Source: Pseudomonas soli (GTDB taxonomy: Bacteria; Pseudomonadota; Gammaproteobacteria; Pseudomonadales; Pseudomonadaceae). From it: a stretch of 64,000 nt of DNA. A program made the position numbers and the translations under genes. The DNA lies in assembly GCF_900110655.1 (NCBI RefSeq), contig NZ_FOEQ01000003.1, forward strand, positions 62,001 through 126,000, read 5' to 3'. The notes below the pieces were generated by a model. The model worked only from the letters and a program-made list of their open reading frames with translations, searched no databases and was not told the DNA's origin. The stretch's first letter is position 1, and each line of letters starts with the position of its first letter. Below are positions 40,208 through 49,037 of this stretch, in pieces.

Positions 40208-40227
40208 TACTGTATTTTTGTACAGTA
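40208..40227. promoter_or_regulatory. LexA (SOS) box
   Basis: TACTGTATTTTTGTACAGTA contains the perfect LexA core CTGT-N8-ACAG (40210-40225). It lies directly before the radical SAM gene and 30 bases after the end of the upstream peptidase gene. Confidence 0.88.
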
Positions 40228-40256
40228 TAATGAGTCGTCATCGATAGCCAGTACCG

Positions 40257-42251
40257 TCAGGCAGGCTGATGCCAGTCACGGTAGGCCGCCAGGGAAAGCC
40301 CCCGGCCGACGAACGCGTTGAATGAAGCGGAAAGCCCGCGCAAAGCAATCTTGGTCATGAGTTCCCGCCGCATTATCCGCGCGACCTCCCGCTGATCGAC
40401 ACCTTGTTCCTCGAAGCGGGTGAACGCATCGATGGCATGCGCCTGGGCCCATTTGTAGCTGTAGTACCCGGCCTCATAACCTGTCACCAGATAATCGAAA
40501 GACTCGACGAAACGCTCCTGCGCGAACGCCGCAGGGAGCCCGACCAGATGGCTGGCCTGGCGCGCCAGGTCTTGCAGGTCGAGACGTGCATCCCTATCGC
40601 GATGCGCGATGAAATCGAACCAGGCACGACGCAGCTTCTCGGCCTCGGCCACGCCTCGCAGCCGCCGTCGGCTCGCCAGCCAGCGCCGCAAGGCTTCCAG
40701 GGGAACCGGGGCAGTATCCGCCATGAGGGCAGTGACGCCTTGCAGAGCCGGTGCGGACCAGCACCATTGCTCGAACAGGATGCCAACGAACTCACAGCTG
40801 TCCGGGCCGAGCATCGCCGGCAAGGTGCGATTGAGGCGACGGTGACGATGGGTCACGAGAATCTGGTGCAGCGCATGGCCGAACTCATGGTGGAGCTTGC
40901 ACAAATCGCTGTGGCCAAGGTGCGACGTAAACCCATCGGGCCCGTGTGCGAAGGAGCACGACAGCAGTGTGGTTGGCAATGTCATCGCACCGTCGGCATC
41001 GACATGGCGCTGACGCATGGGGTAGCAGTACGGCCAGGACACTTTGCCAGGACGCGCGTGAAGGTCGAGGTAGATGTACCCCAGGACGCTACCCTGTTCG
41101 CGTACCTCCAGCACTTGCACATCTGCGTGCCAGACCGCGACGGCACGCGGCACCATGCGGATATCGAACAATCGTTCGTGCAGCTCGCGCAAAGCGGTCA
41201 GGGCTGTATCGAGTGGGAAGCGATCACGCAGTTGCAGCCCGGCGACAGCATCGTCCCTGAGTTGCCTGGTCAGATAAGCGATATCCGAAGGCTCAAGCGC
41301 CCCCATACCCAATTGGTCAGCCCGCTCCTGCAGTTCCTCGAGGTCGGCCTGCAGCCTGGGACGGTTCTCTTCGATCAGACCCTTGATGAATGCTTCGACC
41401 TCGCTTGTGGTACGAGCAGCTTTCAGCTCGAGCCCGAACTCGGCAGCGTTGGACAAGCCCAGCAGCTGGGCCCGCTCGTGTCGCAAACGCAACAGCGCTT
41501 GCATTACCTGGGCATTGTCGTGGTCAGGGTCCGTCTCCAGTGACCGGGAAGCACGGTAGACCCAGGCACGCAGCGAGCGATCATCAGCCGATTCGAGAAT
41601 CGCCTCGACGGTCGTTTCCCCCAGGTCGATCAGCCAGCCATCCAGCTCCTCTTCCTGGGCTTTGTCACGCAGGCGCTGCCGTTGGGGTCCGTCAAGGCCA
41701 CTCAATTGCGATTCATCGGACAACAAACGTGCACCGGCACTTCGGGCGCCGCTGAGATTGTCCATGAACTGCCGTTCGAGCCCGCTTATGGCGGCTTCGG
41801 TCGCGCGCAATTGGGCTCGTTCAGCGCCACCCAGTTGAAAGCCACCCAGGCGAAAGTCCCTGAGAATCCTCGACAGCACCACACGTTGCTCAGTGTCGAG
41901 TGTCGCCTCGTCGATGCGTTGATAGGCCTGCAACAGCCCCGGATATTCATGCTTAGACCGCTTCCAGCCGCCGAGCAAACCATGGCAGGCACCCACGGCA
42001 TCGGCCCAATCCTCGCCCTCGTAAGCGAGGGGGACCAGTGAGTGAAAAGTGTCCTCCAGCCGCTGGTCGAGCCGCTCGATTGCCAGGACCAGGTCATTCC
42101 ATCCAGGAAAATGCGCCTGATCGGCAACGATCCGCTCAAGCGCTACCAGGTTGGCATCATGAATCTGACGAACAGCCGGTTCGAGCTGCTCGGGCCGCAA
42201 CGACGCGTAATCAAGCAGCCCGCCAGGAAGAAAAACAAATGGATGGGTCAT
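40257..42251 (-). CDS. M3-family metallopeptidase, divergent paralogue of PrlC
   Basis: This 664-residue protein follows the fold of oligopeptidase A. The zinc motif HEFGH is intact (H455 in KLHHEFGHALHQ), and the downstream glutamate region is DSCEFVGILFEQWCW. The C-terminal YEAGYYSYKWAQAHAIDAFTRFEEQGV matches PrlC, so the enzyme is probably active. It is much more diverged from PrlC than orthologues are from each other. It lies two genes downstream of prlC. The start codon lacks a strong ribosome-binding site. Confidence 0.87.
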   Translation of the reverse strand: MTHPFVFLPGGLLDYASLRPEQLEPAVRQIHDANLVALERIVADQAHFPGWNDLVLAIERLDQRLEDTFHSLVPLAYEGEDWADAVGACHGLLGGWKRSKHEYPGLLQAYQRIDEATLDTEQRVVLSRILRDFRLGGFQLGGAERAQLRATEAAISGLERQFMDNLSGARSAGARLLSDESQLSGLDGPQRQRLRDKAQEEELDGWLIDLGETTVEAILESADDRSLRAWVYRASRSLETDPDHDNAQVMQALLRLRHERAQLLGLSNAAEFGLELKAARTTSEVEAFIKGLIEENRPRLQADLEELQERADQLGMGALEPSDIAYLTRQLRDDAVAGLQLRDRFPLDTALTALRELHERLFDIRMVPRAVAVWHADVQVLEVREQGSVLGYIYLDLHARPGKVSWPYCYPMRQRHVDADGAMTLPTTLLSCSFAHGPDGFTSHLGHSDLCKLHHEFGHALHQILVTHRHRRLNRTLPAMLGPDSCEFVGILFEQWCWSAPALQGVTALMADTAPVPLEALRRWLASRRRLRGVAEAEKLRRAWFDFIAHRDRDARLDLQDLARQASHLVGLPAAFAQERFVESFDYLVTGYEAGYYSYKWAQAHAIDAFTRFEEQGVDQREVARIMRRELMTKIALRGLSASFNAFVGRGLSLAAYRDWHQPA

Positions 42252-42364
42252 CGTGCATCTCGGTGCGGGTCAAAGGACCTACACCTTAGTGACCCACCCA
42301 AGCGGGACAGGCAGCAATATCTACCCTGCCCCCAAAGAGCGTCCCGAGGGCGCCCGAAAGGTCG

Positions 42365-42646
42365 TTATTCCGAAGGCTTCTTCAGCTTCGGATTGGGGAA
42401 GAACTGCACGGTCTGCACCTTGGCCGGCGGCGCTTTCGGCGCCAGGTGATTGACCCGGGTGCCGAGCTCGCTGGGTACCGACAGGCCTTGTTCGTTCAGG
42501 GTGTCAGTGAACCCGCAGGCCACGCACTCACGGTGCGGCACGCCGTCCTCGTTCCACATCATCAGCTTGTCCATCTCGCTGCATGCCGGGCATACCGCCC
42601 CGGCGATGAAGCGTCGCTTGCTCTTGCTCAAGGCTACCTCACTCAT
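42365..42646 (-). CDS. YheV-family zinc-ribbon protein
   Basis: This 93-residue protein has two C-x2-C pairs (VCPACSEMD and RECVACGF), which form a zinc ribbon, and a basic, disordered tail. YheV-type proteins accompany prlC in enterobacteria and Pseudomonas. The ATG overlaps the prlC stop by ATGA, so it is translationally coupled to prlC. The function is unknown. Confidence 0.88.
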   Translation of the reverse strand: MSEVALSKSKRRFIAGAVCPACSEMDKLMMWNEDGVPHRECVACGFTDTLNEQGLSVPSELGTRVNHLAPKAPPAKVQTVQFFPNPKLKKPSE

Positions 42647-44694
42647 GCCACAGCGTCCTCGGTGAGGCCGCTGTGGCGCAACAATGCATCGATGGAAGGC
42701 TCGCGGCCACGGAAGTCGACGAACAGCACCATCGGCTCTCGGGAACCGCCACGGGCCAGGATGGCTTCGCGGAAGGCGCGACCGGTCTCGGCGTTGAGCA
42801 CACCTTCTTCCTCAAAGCGCGAGAAGGCGTCGGCCGACAGCACTTCGGCCCACTTGTAGCTGTAGTAACCCGCCGCATAACCGCCGGCGAAGATGTGCGC
42901 GAAGCTGTTGGGGAAGCGGTTGTAGGCCGGCGGACGCATCACCGAGACCTCGTCACGCACGCCCTCGAGCACCTGCAGCACGCTGCGGCCGTCGCCATGG
43001 GTGGCGTGCAGCTCGAAGTCGAACAGCGAGAACTCCAGCTGGCGCACCATCATCATGCCGGACTGGAAGTTCTTCGCCGCGAGCATCTTGTCCAGCAGGT
43101 CCTGGGGCAATGCCTCACCGGTCTCGTAGTGGCCGGAGATCAGCGCCAGGCCCTCGGGCTCCCAGCACCAGTTCTCCATGAACTGGCTCGGCAGCTCCAC
43201 CGCATCCCAGGCCACGCCGTTGATGCCGGACACGCCGGCATGCTCGATACGGGTCAGCAGGTGGTGCAGGCCGTGACCGAACTCGTGGAACAGGGTGGTG
43301 ACTTCGTCGTGGGTGAGCAGCGCGGGCTTGCCGGGCGTGGCCGGGGTGAAGTTGCACACCAGGTTGGCCACCGGGCTCTGCAGGCTGCCATTGGCGGTGC
43401 GGCGATGGTCGCGGGCGCCATCCATCCAGGCACCGCCACGCTTGTTGGCGCGGGCATAGAGGTCGAAGAAGAAACGGCCGACGTGCTGGCCGTTTTCCTT
43501 GATCTCGAACAGGCGCACGTCCGGGTGCCAGCTGTCGAAGCCCTTGAGCTCGTTGATCTCGATGCCGTACAGGCGTTGCACGATGACGAACAGGCCGGAC
43601 AGCACCTTGTCGATCGGGAAGTAGGCGCGCAACGCTTCCTGGGACACGCTGTAGCGCTGCTCGCGCAGCTTCTCGCCGAAGTACCCGGCGTCCCAGCTGG
43701 CCAGCTCGGCGGTGCCCTGCTCGGCGGCATAGGCCTTGAGCTGCTCCAGGTCCTGGGCGGCGAATGGCTTGGAACGCTTGGCCAGGTCGCGCAGGAAACT
43801 CAGCACCTGGTCGCTGGACTCGGCCATCTTGGTGGCAAGGCTCAGCTCGGCGAAGTTCTTGTAACCCAGCAGCCCGGCCAGCTCCTGGCGCAGGTCGAGG
43901 ATCTCTTCCATCACCGGGCCGTTGTCGAACTGGCCGGCGTTCGGGCCCTGGTCGGAGGCACGGGTGCAGTAGGCGGCATACACCTCTTCGCGCAGTGCGC
44001 GGTCGCTGGCGTAGGTCATCACTGCGTAGTAGCTGGGGAACTCCAGGGTGATCAGCCAGCCGTCCAGGCCCTTGGCCTGCGCTGCGGCGGCCATCTGCGC
44101 CTTGGCCGAGTCGGTCAGGCCGGCCAGCGCGGCTTCGTCGGTGACGTGCTTGGTCCAGGCCTGGGTGGCGTCGAGCAGTTGGTTGGAGAAGCGGCTGCCC
44201 AGTTCGCTGAGCTTGCTCTGCACCTCGGCGTAGCGCTGCTGCTTGTCGGCCGGCAAGTCGATGCCCGACAGGCGGAAATCGCGCAGGGCGTGGTCGATGA
44301 TGGTTTTCTGCGCCACGTCGAAGCTGGCGGCTTCAGGGCTGGCGGCCAGGGCTTCATAAGCTTCGAACAGGGCACGGTTCTGGCCCAGTTCGGTGGAATA
44401 GGCGCTCAGGGCCGGCAGGCACGACTCGTAGGCCTCGCGCAGTTCCTGGCTGTTGCACACCGCGTTGAGGTGGCTGACCGGGCTCCAGGCGGCGCCCAGG
44501 CGGTCGTTGAGTTCGTCCATTGCCAGCACCAGGCCGGCCCAGGTCGGGTTCTTGCCCTGCTTCTCAAGGATCTCGGCGATGGCCTTGCGGTTGTCGGCGA
44601 GGATCTGCTCGATCGCCGGCAGCACATGCTCGGCGCGGATCGCCGAGAAGGGCGGCAGATCATGGGACTGCAGCAGCGGGTTGTTCGCACTCAC
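42643..44694 (-). CDS. prlC: PrlC, oligopeptidase A
   Basis: This 683-residue M3 zinc peptidase degrades signal peptides and other oligopeptides in the cytoplasm. The zinc motif is HEFGH (H470, in TLFHEFGHGLHHLLT), with the third ligand in WDAVELPSQFMENW and the substrate-binding YYSYKWAEVLSADAF near the end. The start is a GTG at 44694 (MSANNPLLQSHDLPPF) preceded by AAGG. It diverges from the gamma-carbonic anhydrase gene. Confidence 0.96.
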   Translation of the reverse strand: MSANNPLLQSHDLPPFSAIRAEHVLPAIEQILADNRKAIAEILEKQGKNPTWAGLVLAMDELNDRLGAAWSPVSHLNAVCNSQELREAYESCLPALSAYSTELGQNRALFEAYEALAASPEAASFDVAQKTIIDHALRDFRLSGIDLPADKQQRYAEVQSKLSELGSRFSNQLLDATQAWTKHVTDEAALAGLTDSAKAQMAAAAQAKGLDGWLITLEFPSYYAVMTYASDRALREEVYAAYCTRASDQGPNAGQFDNGPVMEEILDLRQELAGLLGYKNFAELSLATKMAESSDQVLSFLRDLAKRSKPFAAQDLEQLKAYAAEQGTAELASWDAGYFGEKLREQRYSVSQEALRAYFPIDKVLSGLFVIVQRLYGIEINELKGFDSWHPDVRLFEIKENGQHVGRFFFDLYARANKRGGAWMDGARDHRRTANGSLQSPVANLVCNFTPATPGKPALLTHDEVTTLFHEFGHGLHHLLTRIEHAGVSGINGVAWDAVELPSQFMENWCWEPEGLALISGHYETGEALPQDLLDKMLAAKNFQSGMMMVRQLEFSLFDFELHATHGDGRSVLQVLEGVRDEVSVMRPPAYNRFPNSFAHIFAGGYAAGYYSYKWAEVLSADAFSRFEEEGVLNAETGRAFREAILARGGSREPMVLFVDFRGREPSIDALLRHSGLTEDAVA

Positions 44695-44796
44695 GGTTCG
44701 GGTACCTTGGCAGGAGAAACACGGGACCATCTTAATTACAATCGACGCCGACCGCAGCAGGCAGCCTGCCTATCGGCATTGCAGAGGAACACTATC

Positions 44797-45345
44797 ATGG
44801 CCATCCGCACGTTTCGGGAACACACGCCGAAAGTGGGACCACGGGCCTTCGTCGACCGTTCGGCGGTGGTCATCGGCGACGTCGAGATCGGCGAGGACAG
44901 CTCGATCTGGCCGTTGACCGTAGTACGCGGCGACATGCACCGGATCCGTATTGGCGCGCGTACCAGCGTGCAGGACGGCAGCGTGCTGCACATCACACAC
45001 GCCGGGCCGTTCAACCCCGATGGCTACCCACTGATCATAGGCGACGAGGTGACCATCGGTCACAAAGTCATGCTGCATGGCTGTACCCTGGGCAATCGCA
45101 TCCTGGTCGGCATGGGCAGCACCATCATGGACGGCGCCATCGTCGAGGACGAAGTGATCATCGGCGCCGGCAGCCTGGTGCCACCCGGCAAACGCCTGGT
45201 CAGCGGCTACCTGTACATGGGCAGCCCGGTGAAACAGGTGCGCCTGCTGAGCGAGCAGGAACACGCGTTCTTCCCCTACAGCGCCGGCAACTACGTCAAG
45301 CTCAAGGACCAGCACCTGGCCGAAGGCTACGACCTCCCGGAATGA
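44797..45345 (+). CDS. Gamma-carbonic anhydrase-like hexapeptide-repeat protein
   Basis: This 182-residue protein forms a left-handed beta helix. The metal histidines of gamma-carbonic anhydrases are visible in VLHITH and TIGHKVMLHGC. Proteins of the YrdA type bind zinc, but many lack measurable activity. The frame is open far upstream; the ATG at 44797 gives the usual start MAIRTFREHTPKVG. The stop nearly overlaps the next gene. Confidence 0.93.
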   Translation: MAIRTFREHTPKVGPRAFVDRSAVVIGDVEIGEDSSIWPLTVVRGDMHRIRIGARTSVQDGSVLHITHAGPFNPDGYPLIIGDEVTIGHKVMLHGCTLGNRILVGMGSTIMDGAIVEDEVIIGAGSLVPPGKRLVSGYLYMGSPVKQVRLLSEQEHAFFPYSAGNYVKLKDQHLAEGYDLPE

Positions 45346-45365
45346 ATCCGACTGCAGAGAACACC

Positions 45366-46013
45366 ATGCACCAGCAGAACATCCTCTTCGACCTCGACGG
45401 CACCCTGACCGACCCGCGCCTGGGCATCACCCGCTCGATCCAGTACGCCCTGGCCAAGCTGGGCATCGACGAGCCAGACCTTACCCGCCTTGAGCACTTC
45501 ATCGGCCCGCCCTTGCTGCAGGCGTTCATGCAGTTCTATGCCTTCGACGAGGCCAAGGCCTGGGACGCGGTGAACTTCTACCGCGAGCGCTTCAAGGTAA
45601 CCGGGCTGTACGAAAACCTGGTGTTCGACGGCGTGCCCGAGTTGCTGCAAGCGCTCAATGGCCAGGGCCGCACCCTGTACATCGCCACCTCCAAACCTTG
45701 GGAGTTCGCCCGTGAAATCGCCCGGCATTTCGCCTTCGACCATCACTTCAAGGTGATCTACGGCAGTGAGCTCGATGGCACGCGGACCAACAAGGTGGAA
45801 CTGATTCGCCACCTGCTGGACGAGGAGGGGCTGGATCCGACGCAGACCTTGATGATCGGGGATCGCAAGCATGACCTGATCGGTGCGCGCAGCAACGGTT
45901 TGCAGGCCGTCGCGGTGGGCTATGGGTTCGGCAGCCGGGAAGAACTCGAGGCCGAGGCGCCGGCGTTCCACTTCGAGACGCTGGCCGAGTTGCACCAGGC
46001 ATTCGTGCGCTGA
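45366..46013 (+). CDS. HAD-family phosphatase, phosphoglycolate phosphatase-like
   Basis: This 215-residue hydrolase has HAD motif I LFDLDGTLTD, motif II IATSKPW, motif III lysine (NKVELI) and motif IV MIGDRKHDLIGA. The substrate is unknown; similarity is to phosphoglycolate phosphatases. I chose ATG 45366 (GAGAA upstream) because the Asp nucleophile then lies at the usual distance from the N-terminus. ATG 45342, which overlaps the preceding stop, is possible. It is coupled to the gamma-carbonic anhydrase gene. Confidence 0.88.
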   Translation: MHQQNILFDLDGTLTDPRLGITRSIQYALAKLGIDEPDLTRLEHFIGPPLLQAFMQFYAFDEAKAWDAVNFYRERFKVTGLYENLVFDGVPELLQALNGQGRTLYIATSKPWEFAREIARHFAFDHHFKVIYGSELDGTRTNKVELIRHLLDEEGLDPTQTLMIGDRKHDLIGARSNGLQAVAVGYGFGSREELEAEAPAFHFETLAELHQAFVR

Positions 46014-46020
46014 TCCCGCT

Positions 46021-47139
46021 TTATCGCGGATCAGGCCCGCACCCACGCGCTGTCGTGGCAGCGGGCTTGCCCCGTGATGAGGCCAGCGCTGCCAACGCCA
46101 ATTTGCGCTGCTCGATCGGCAATTTTCCAAGCGCTTCCACCCGCTCATAAAACCGCAGCCAATCCCCACCAACCTCTTTGAACAACTGCGAAAAAGCCGG
46201 CACCCACTGATCATACAGGCCAAATGGCAACAACTTCGCATTGGTCATCGGCCCGTACATCCAGGCATCGAAACGCCGATCCCCAGCCCAATCCCGATCC
46301 CGCACCTCTCGGTATTCGCGCCGCAACCGTTCGAACTCCGCCTGCTTGGCCGCCCGCTTGCCCGCTGCATCCAGCGGCCCGGCATAGATCGCCTGCAGAC
46401 GCTTGCGGCTGGCGAGCACCAGGCGTATGAAGGCGTCGCGTTGCCCGGCGCCATGCTCCTCGACCGCCGCCAACCCGCGCGCCGCGCGCCATTGCCGGGT
46501 GCCTTCCTGCTCGACAAACGACGCGAACGATTCGTTGAACTCGGTATCGTCCTGTACGTAGAAGCGTTGATGCGCCAACTCGTGGAAAATCACCGTGGCC
46601 AGGCGCTCCTCGCCCCAGCCGGTCATGGTCGAAAGAATCGGGTCGTCGAACCAGCCCAGGGTGGAGTAGGCCTCCACGCCCCCGACATAGACATCCAGCC
46701 CGTCCTGGCGCATCAGCGCCGCCGCTCCGCGGGCGGCACCCTGGCGGTAGTAACCGCGATAGGCCACGCAACCGGCGATGGGGAAACAATGGGTCACCGG
46801 CTGCAATGACAGCTCCGGGGTGGCGAACACGTTCCACACCACGTATGGCCGGCCGAGATCGGCATACACCCGATAACTGCCGTTGTCCGGCAACTTCAGT
46901 TGCGCGCTGGCGAAGGCCCGGGCTTTTTCGGCGAACAGCAGGCGCTGCCGCAAGGCCGGGTTGGTGGCAGGGTCTGCAATCACCCGATCCAGCGGCTGGC
47001 GTGCCCGCAACAGCTGCCATTGCCCCTCGGCCAGCTGACCGTAATAGCCCACGCTGGAGCAACCGCTCAGCAGGACAGCCAGCGTCACGGGAACAAACCG
47101 GGTGAAAACGCGGTCGAGAGCCCGACGGCTGCAGCGCAT
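46021..47139 (-). CDS. Predicted aminopeptidase lipoprotein (PF10023 type)
   Basis: This 372-residue protein has a lipoprotein signal (LAVLLSGC, Cys near residue 27) and the HExxH motif in TVIFHELAHQRFYVQDDTEFNESFASFVE, which is the core of the predicted aminopeptidase family COG4324. The last 19 residues or so (SSRGKPAATTARGCGPDPR) are encoded by a REP sequence, so the C-terminus has been rebuilt. ATG 47160 is an alternative start; neither has a good ribosome-binding site. Confidence 0.82.
   Translation of the reverse strand: MRCSRRALDRVFTRFVPVTLAVLLSGCSSVGYYGQLAEGQWQLLRARQPLDRVIADPATNPALRQRLLFAEKARAFASAQLKLPDNGSYRVYADLGRPYVVWNVFATPELSLQPVTHCFPIAGCVAYRGYYRQGAARGAAALMRQDGLDVYVGGVEAYSTLGWFDDPILSTMTGWGEERLATVIFHELAHQRFYVQDDTEFNESFASFVEQEGTRQWRAARGLAAVEEHGAGQRDAFIRLVLASRKRLQAIYAGPLDAAGKRAAKQAEFERLRREYREVRDRDWAGDRRFDAWMYGPMTNAKLLPFGLYDQWVPAFSQLFKEVGGDWLRFYERVEALGKLPIEQRKLALAALASSRGKPAATTARGCGPDPR
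46054..46080. repeat. REP unit inside the 3' end of the aminopeptidase gene
   Basis: CGTGGCAGCGGGCTTGCCCC followed by GTGATGA matches the REP unit seen at 12192-12215. It is translated in the minus frame as part of the protein's C-terminus. Confidence 0.75.
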
Positions 47140-47227
47140 GAAAAGAAAAAGTCCAAACATCGAGGCTGTCTATCTCGCTCGTCGGCCGAATGCGACCAAG
47201 ACTATCTCGCCAAGGGGAAGCTTTGCC

Positions 47228-47641
47228 ATGCGTACACTGTTTGCGGTCGGCACGCTCGTGCTGTTGTCCGGGTGTTCCACCTTGCCCGACCCGGACCCGA
47301 ATCAAGCCTGGGTAGACCTGGCACCGGGTGACAACGATTCGCTGCACGCCCTGCAAGTGGATGAACGCGACTGGGCTGACAGCCGCTATTTCGAGGTACA
47401 GCCCGGCAACCATGAACTGACCGTGCGCTACCAGTTCGCCGTGACGCCCAGCAACATCGGCCCGGTGGAGCAGCCGCTGTGGCGCGACTGCCAGCTCAAC
47501 CTCACCTTCAAGGACTTCACCGCCGGCCAGCGCTACCAGATGCAAGCCGGCAGCATCGGCTTCCGGCCGTGGATCAAACTCTACGACCAGCGCCAGAAGC
47601 TGATCGGCCAGGGCGAACCGGCAGGCTGCCAGCGCACCTGA
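47228..47641 (+). CDS. Small lipoprotein, first of a tandem pair
   Basis: This 137-residue protein has a lipobox LLSGC (Cys 16 or so) and a beta-rich domain with RYFEVQPGNHELTVRYQF and LNLTFKDFTAGQRYQMQA, shared with the next gene. The frame is open back to 47102, but the ATG at 47228 has AAGGGGAA and gives the signal peptide. It is likely to be outer-membrane associated. The function is unknown. Confidence 0.82.
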   Translation: MRTLFAVGTLVLLSGCSTLPDPDPNQAWVDLAPGDNDSLHALQVDERDWADSRYFEVQPGNHELTVRYQFAVTPSNIGPVEQPLWRDCQLNLTFKDFTAGQRYQMQAGSIGFRPWIKLYDQRQKLIGQGEPAGCQRT

Positions 47642-47696
47642 ACACCGCGAACGGCGCTATGCTTGTAGCCTGTGAACCGCGAGCGGGAGTTTCACC

Positions 47697-48110
47697 ATGC
47701 GCCAGCCCATGATGCTGATGGCCCTCAGTGCTTTGGGGGCTTGCGCCAGCCCCTTGCCCCCCGCCGACCCCGGCAAGGCCTGGATCGACATGTACACCAT
47801 CACCCCCGGTCGCACCCTCATGGCCGACCGCCTGGACGGCAAGCGCCTCGACGACGGCCGCTATTTCCAGGTGACGCCGGGCCGGCATGAACTGGTGGTG
47901 CGCTTCGACTACGAGATCTACGCCGGTGGCTTCAGTACCGACCCGACCGAGCGGACCTGCTACCTGACCGTGCGCTACAACGATTTCAAGGCGGGCGAGC
48001 GTTACCGCCTGGAGGCCCGGGCTCCGGCGATGCAGCCGCAGGTGTTGCTGTACGACGCCAGCCGCAAGGTGGTGGTGAACGAACCGAGCAACGTCACCTG
48101 CATTCCTTGA
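47697..48110 (+). CDS. Small lipoprotein, second of a tandem pair
   Basis: This 137-residue protein has a lipobox ALGAC and the same domain as its neighbour (RYFQVTPGRHELVVRFDYEI, LTVRYNDFKAGERYRLEA), clearly a paralogue of the same length 55 bases downstream. A ribosome-binding site GGGAG precedes the ATG. The function is unknown. Confidence 0.82.
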   Translation: MRQPMMLMALSALGACASPLPPADPGKAWIDMYTITPGRTLMADRLDGKRLDDGRYFQVTPGRHELVVRFDYEIYAGGFSTDPTERTCYLTVRYNDFKAGERYRLEARAPAMQPQVLLYDASRKVVVNEPSNVTCIP

Positions 48111-48118
48111 TCGATGGT

Positions 48119-48137
48119 GGGGCTGCTGTGCAGCCCC
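48119..48137. repeat. Stem-loop GGGGCTGC-TGT-GCAGCCCC
   Basis: This perfect 8-bp hairpin lies between converging genes. The same stem occurs at 59754-59772. No T-run follows. Confidence 0.55.
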
Positions 48138-48149
48138 GACTGTCGAGCC

Positions 48150-48383
48150 TTACCGATCATTCTTCTGGTAGATGATCTTCTTCGTGCCGCCATCGCAGCT
48201 GCCAACGATCATGTTGGGGTCACTGACCTCGCCATTGGGCACGACCTCCAGCGTGTAGGAGGAAACCTTGTTCGCCTGGATCTTCGCTTCGATCTCGGCC
48301 TTCAGTTCCTCGCACGGCTTGGGCGCGGCCAGGGCGGCGGTGGCCAGCAGGGAAGCCAGCACACCAAATGCTACGCGGATCAT
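48150..48383 (-). CDS. DUF1161 periplasmic protein
   Basis: This 77-residue protein has a signal peptide ending AALA (about residue 19) and the DUF1161 core KPCEELKAEIEAKIQANKV...GSCDGGTKKIIYQ with two conserved cysteines. ATG 48383 follows CAGGAG. A second member lies at 50093-50314. The function is unknown. Confidence 0.86.
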   Translation of the reverse strand: MIRVAFGVLASLLATAALAAPKPCEELKAEIEAKIQANKVSSYTLEVVPNGEVSDPNMIVGSCDGGTKKIIYQKNDR

Positions 48384-48458
48384 GGAACGGCTCCTGAGGC
48401 AGGGCAGACGAGCTGCCAACGCTGGTTAGACTACAGGAAACCGCCGCCGTTGCGCCGC

Positions 48459-48884
48459 CTAGGAAAGCAGCGTGGCATCCAGGCTGATAGTTGCGTTCAG
48501 CACCTTGGATACCGGGCAGCCGGCCTTGGCCTTGTTGGCGATTTCCTGGAACTGCGCCTCGCTGGCCCCAGGCACGGTGGCCTTGAGGGTCAGGTGAACG
48601 GCGGTGATGGCAAAGCCATCAGCCTGCTTGTCCAGGCTCACCTCGGCGTGAGTGTCGATCCGTTCAGGCGTGAATCCCGCCTCGCCCAACATCATCGACA
48701 ACGCCATGGAGAAGCAGCCGGCATGGGCAGCGCCGATCAGCTCTTCCGGGTTGGTCCCAGGCGTGCCTTCGAAACGGGTGTTGAAGCCGTAGGGCGCTTG
48801 CTTGAGCGCGCCGCTTTCAGTGGAGATCTGGCCCTTGCCATCCTTCAGGCCACCTTGCCAGACCGCCGATGCTGTCTTCTTCAT
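48459..48884 (-). CDS. osmC: OsmC, osmotically inducible peroxiredoxin-like protein
   Basis: This 141-residue protein reduces organic hydroperoxides. The two catalytic cysteines are C57 (AAHAGCFSMAL) and C123 (AKAGCPVSKVL). ATG 48884 follows AGGAGG. An AlgU-like promoter lies about 35 to 60 bases upstream; osmC is an AlgU-dependent gene in P. aeruginosa. Confidence 0.95.
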   Translation of the reverse strand: MKKTASAVWQGGLKDGKGQISTESGALKQAPYGFNTRFEGTPGTNPEELIGAAHAGCFSMALSMMLGEAGFTPERIDTHAEVSLDKQADGFAITAVHLTLKATVPGASEAQFQEIANKAKAGCPVSKVLNATISLDATLLS

Positions 48885-48919
48885 GCTGCCTCCTGTCACA
48901 GGGTTGGGGTGTCTAAGGT

Positions 48920-48946
48920 TCTGAGGACCAGGCCCACGCCAAGTTC
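48920..48946 (-). promoter_or_regulatory. AlgU (sigma-22) promoter of osmC
   Basis: On the minus strand GAACTT (48946-48941), a 16-base spacer and TCAGA (48924-48920) match the AlgU consensus closely. The transcript would start near 48913 and have a leader of about 30 bases. Confidence 0.8.
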
Positions 48947-49037
48947 AGATCAATCTGCAAGAAGGCATTGAATCCAGCGAATATGCCCATACAGAGTCCA
49001 GAAGGCCCATGGCCAACCACCTGTAGCGGAGGCTCCA

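Noticed and set aside
42673..44796. A very long plus-strand frame that runs opposite prlC into the gamma-carbonic anhydrase gene
   Set aside because: The part before 44797 is the shadow of prlC; only the last 182 residues form a known protein with a normal start.
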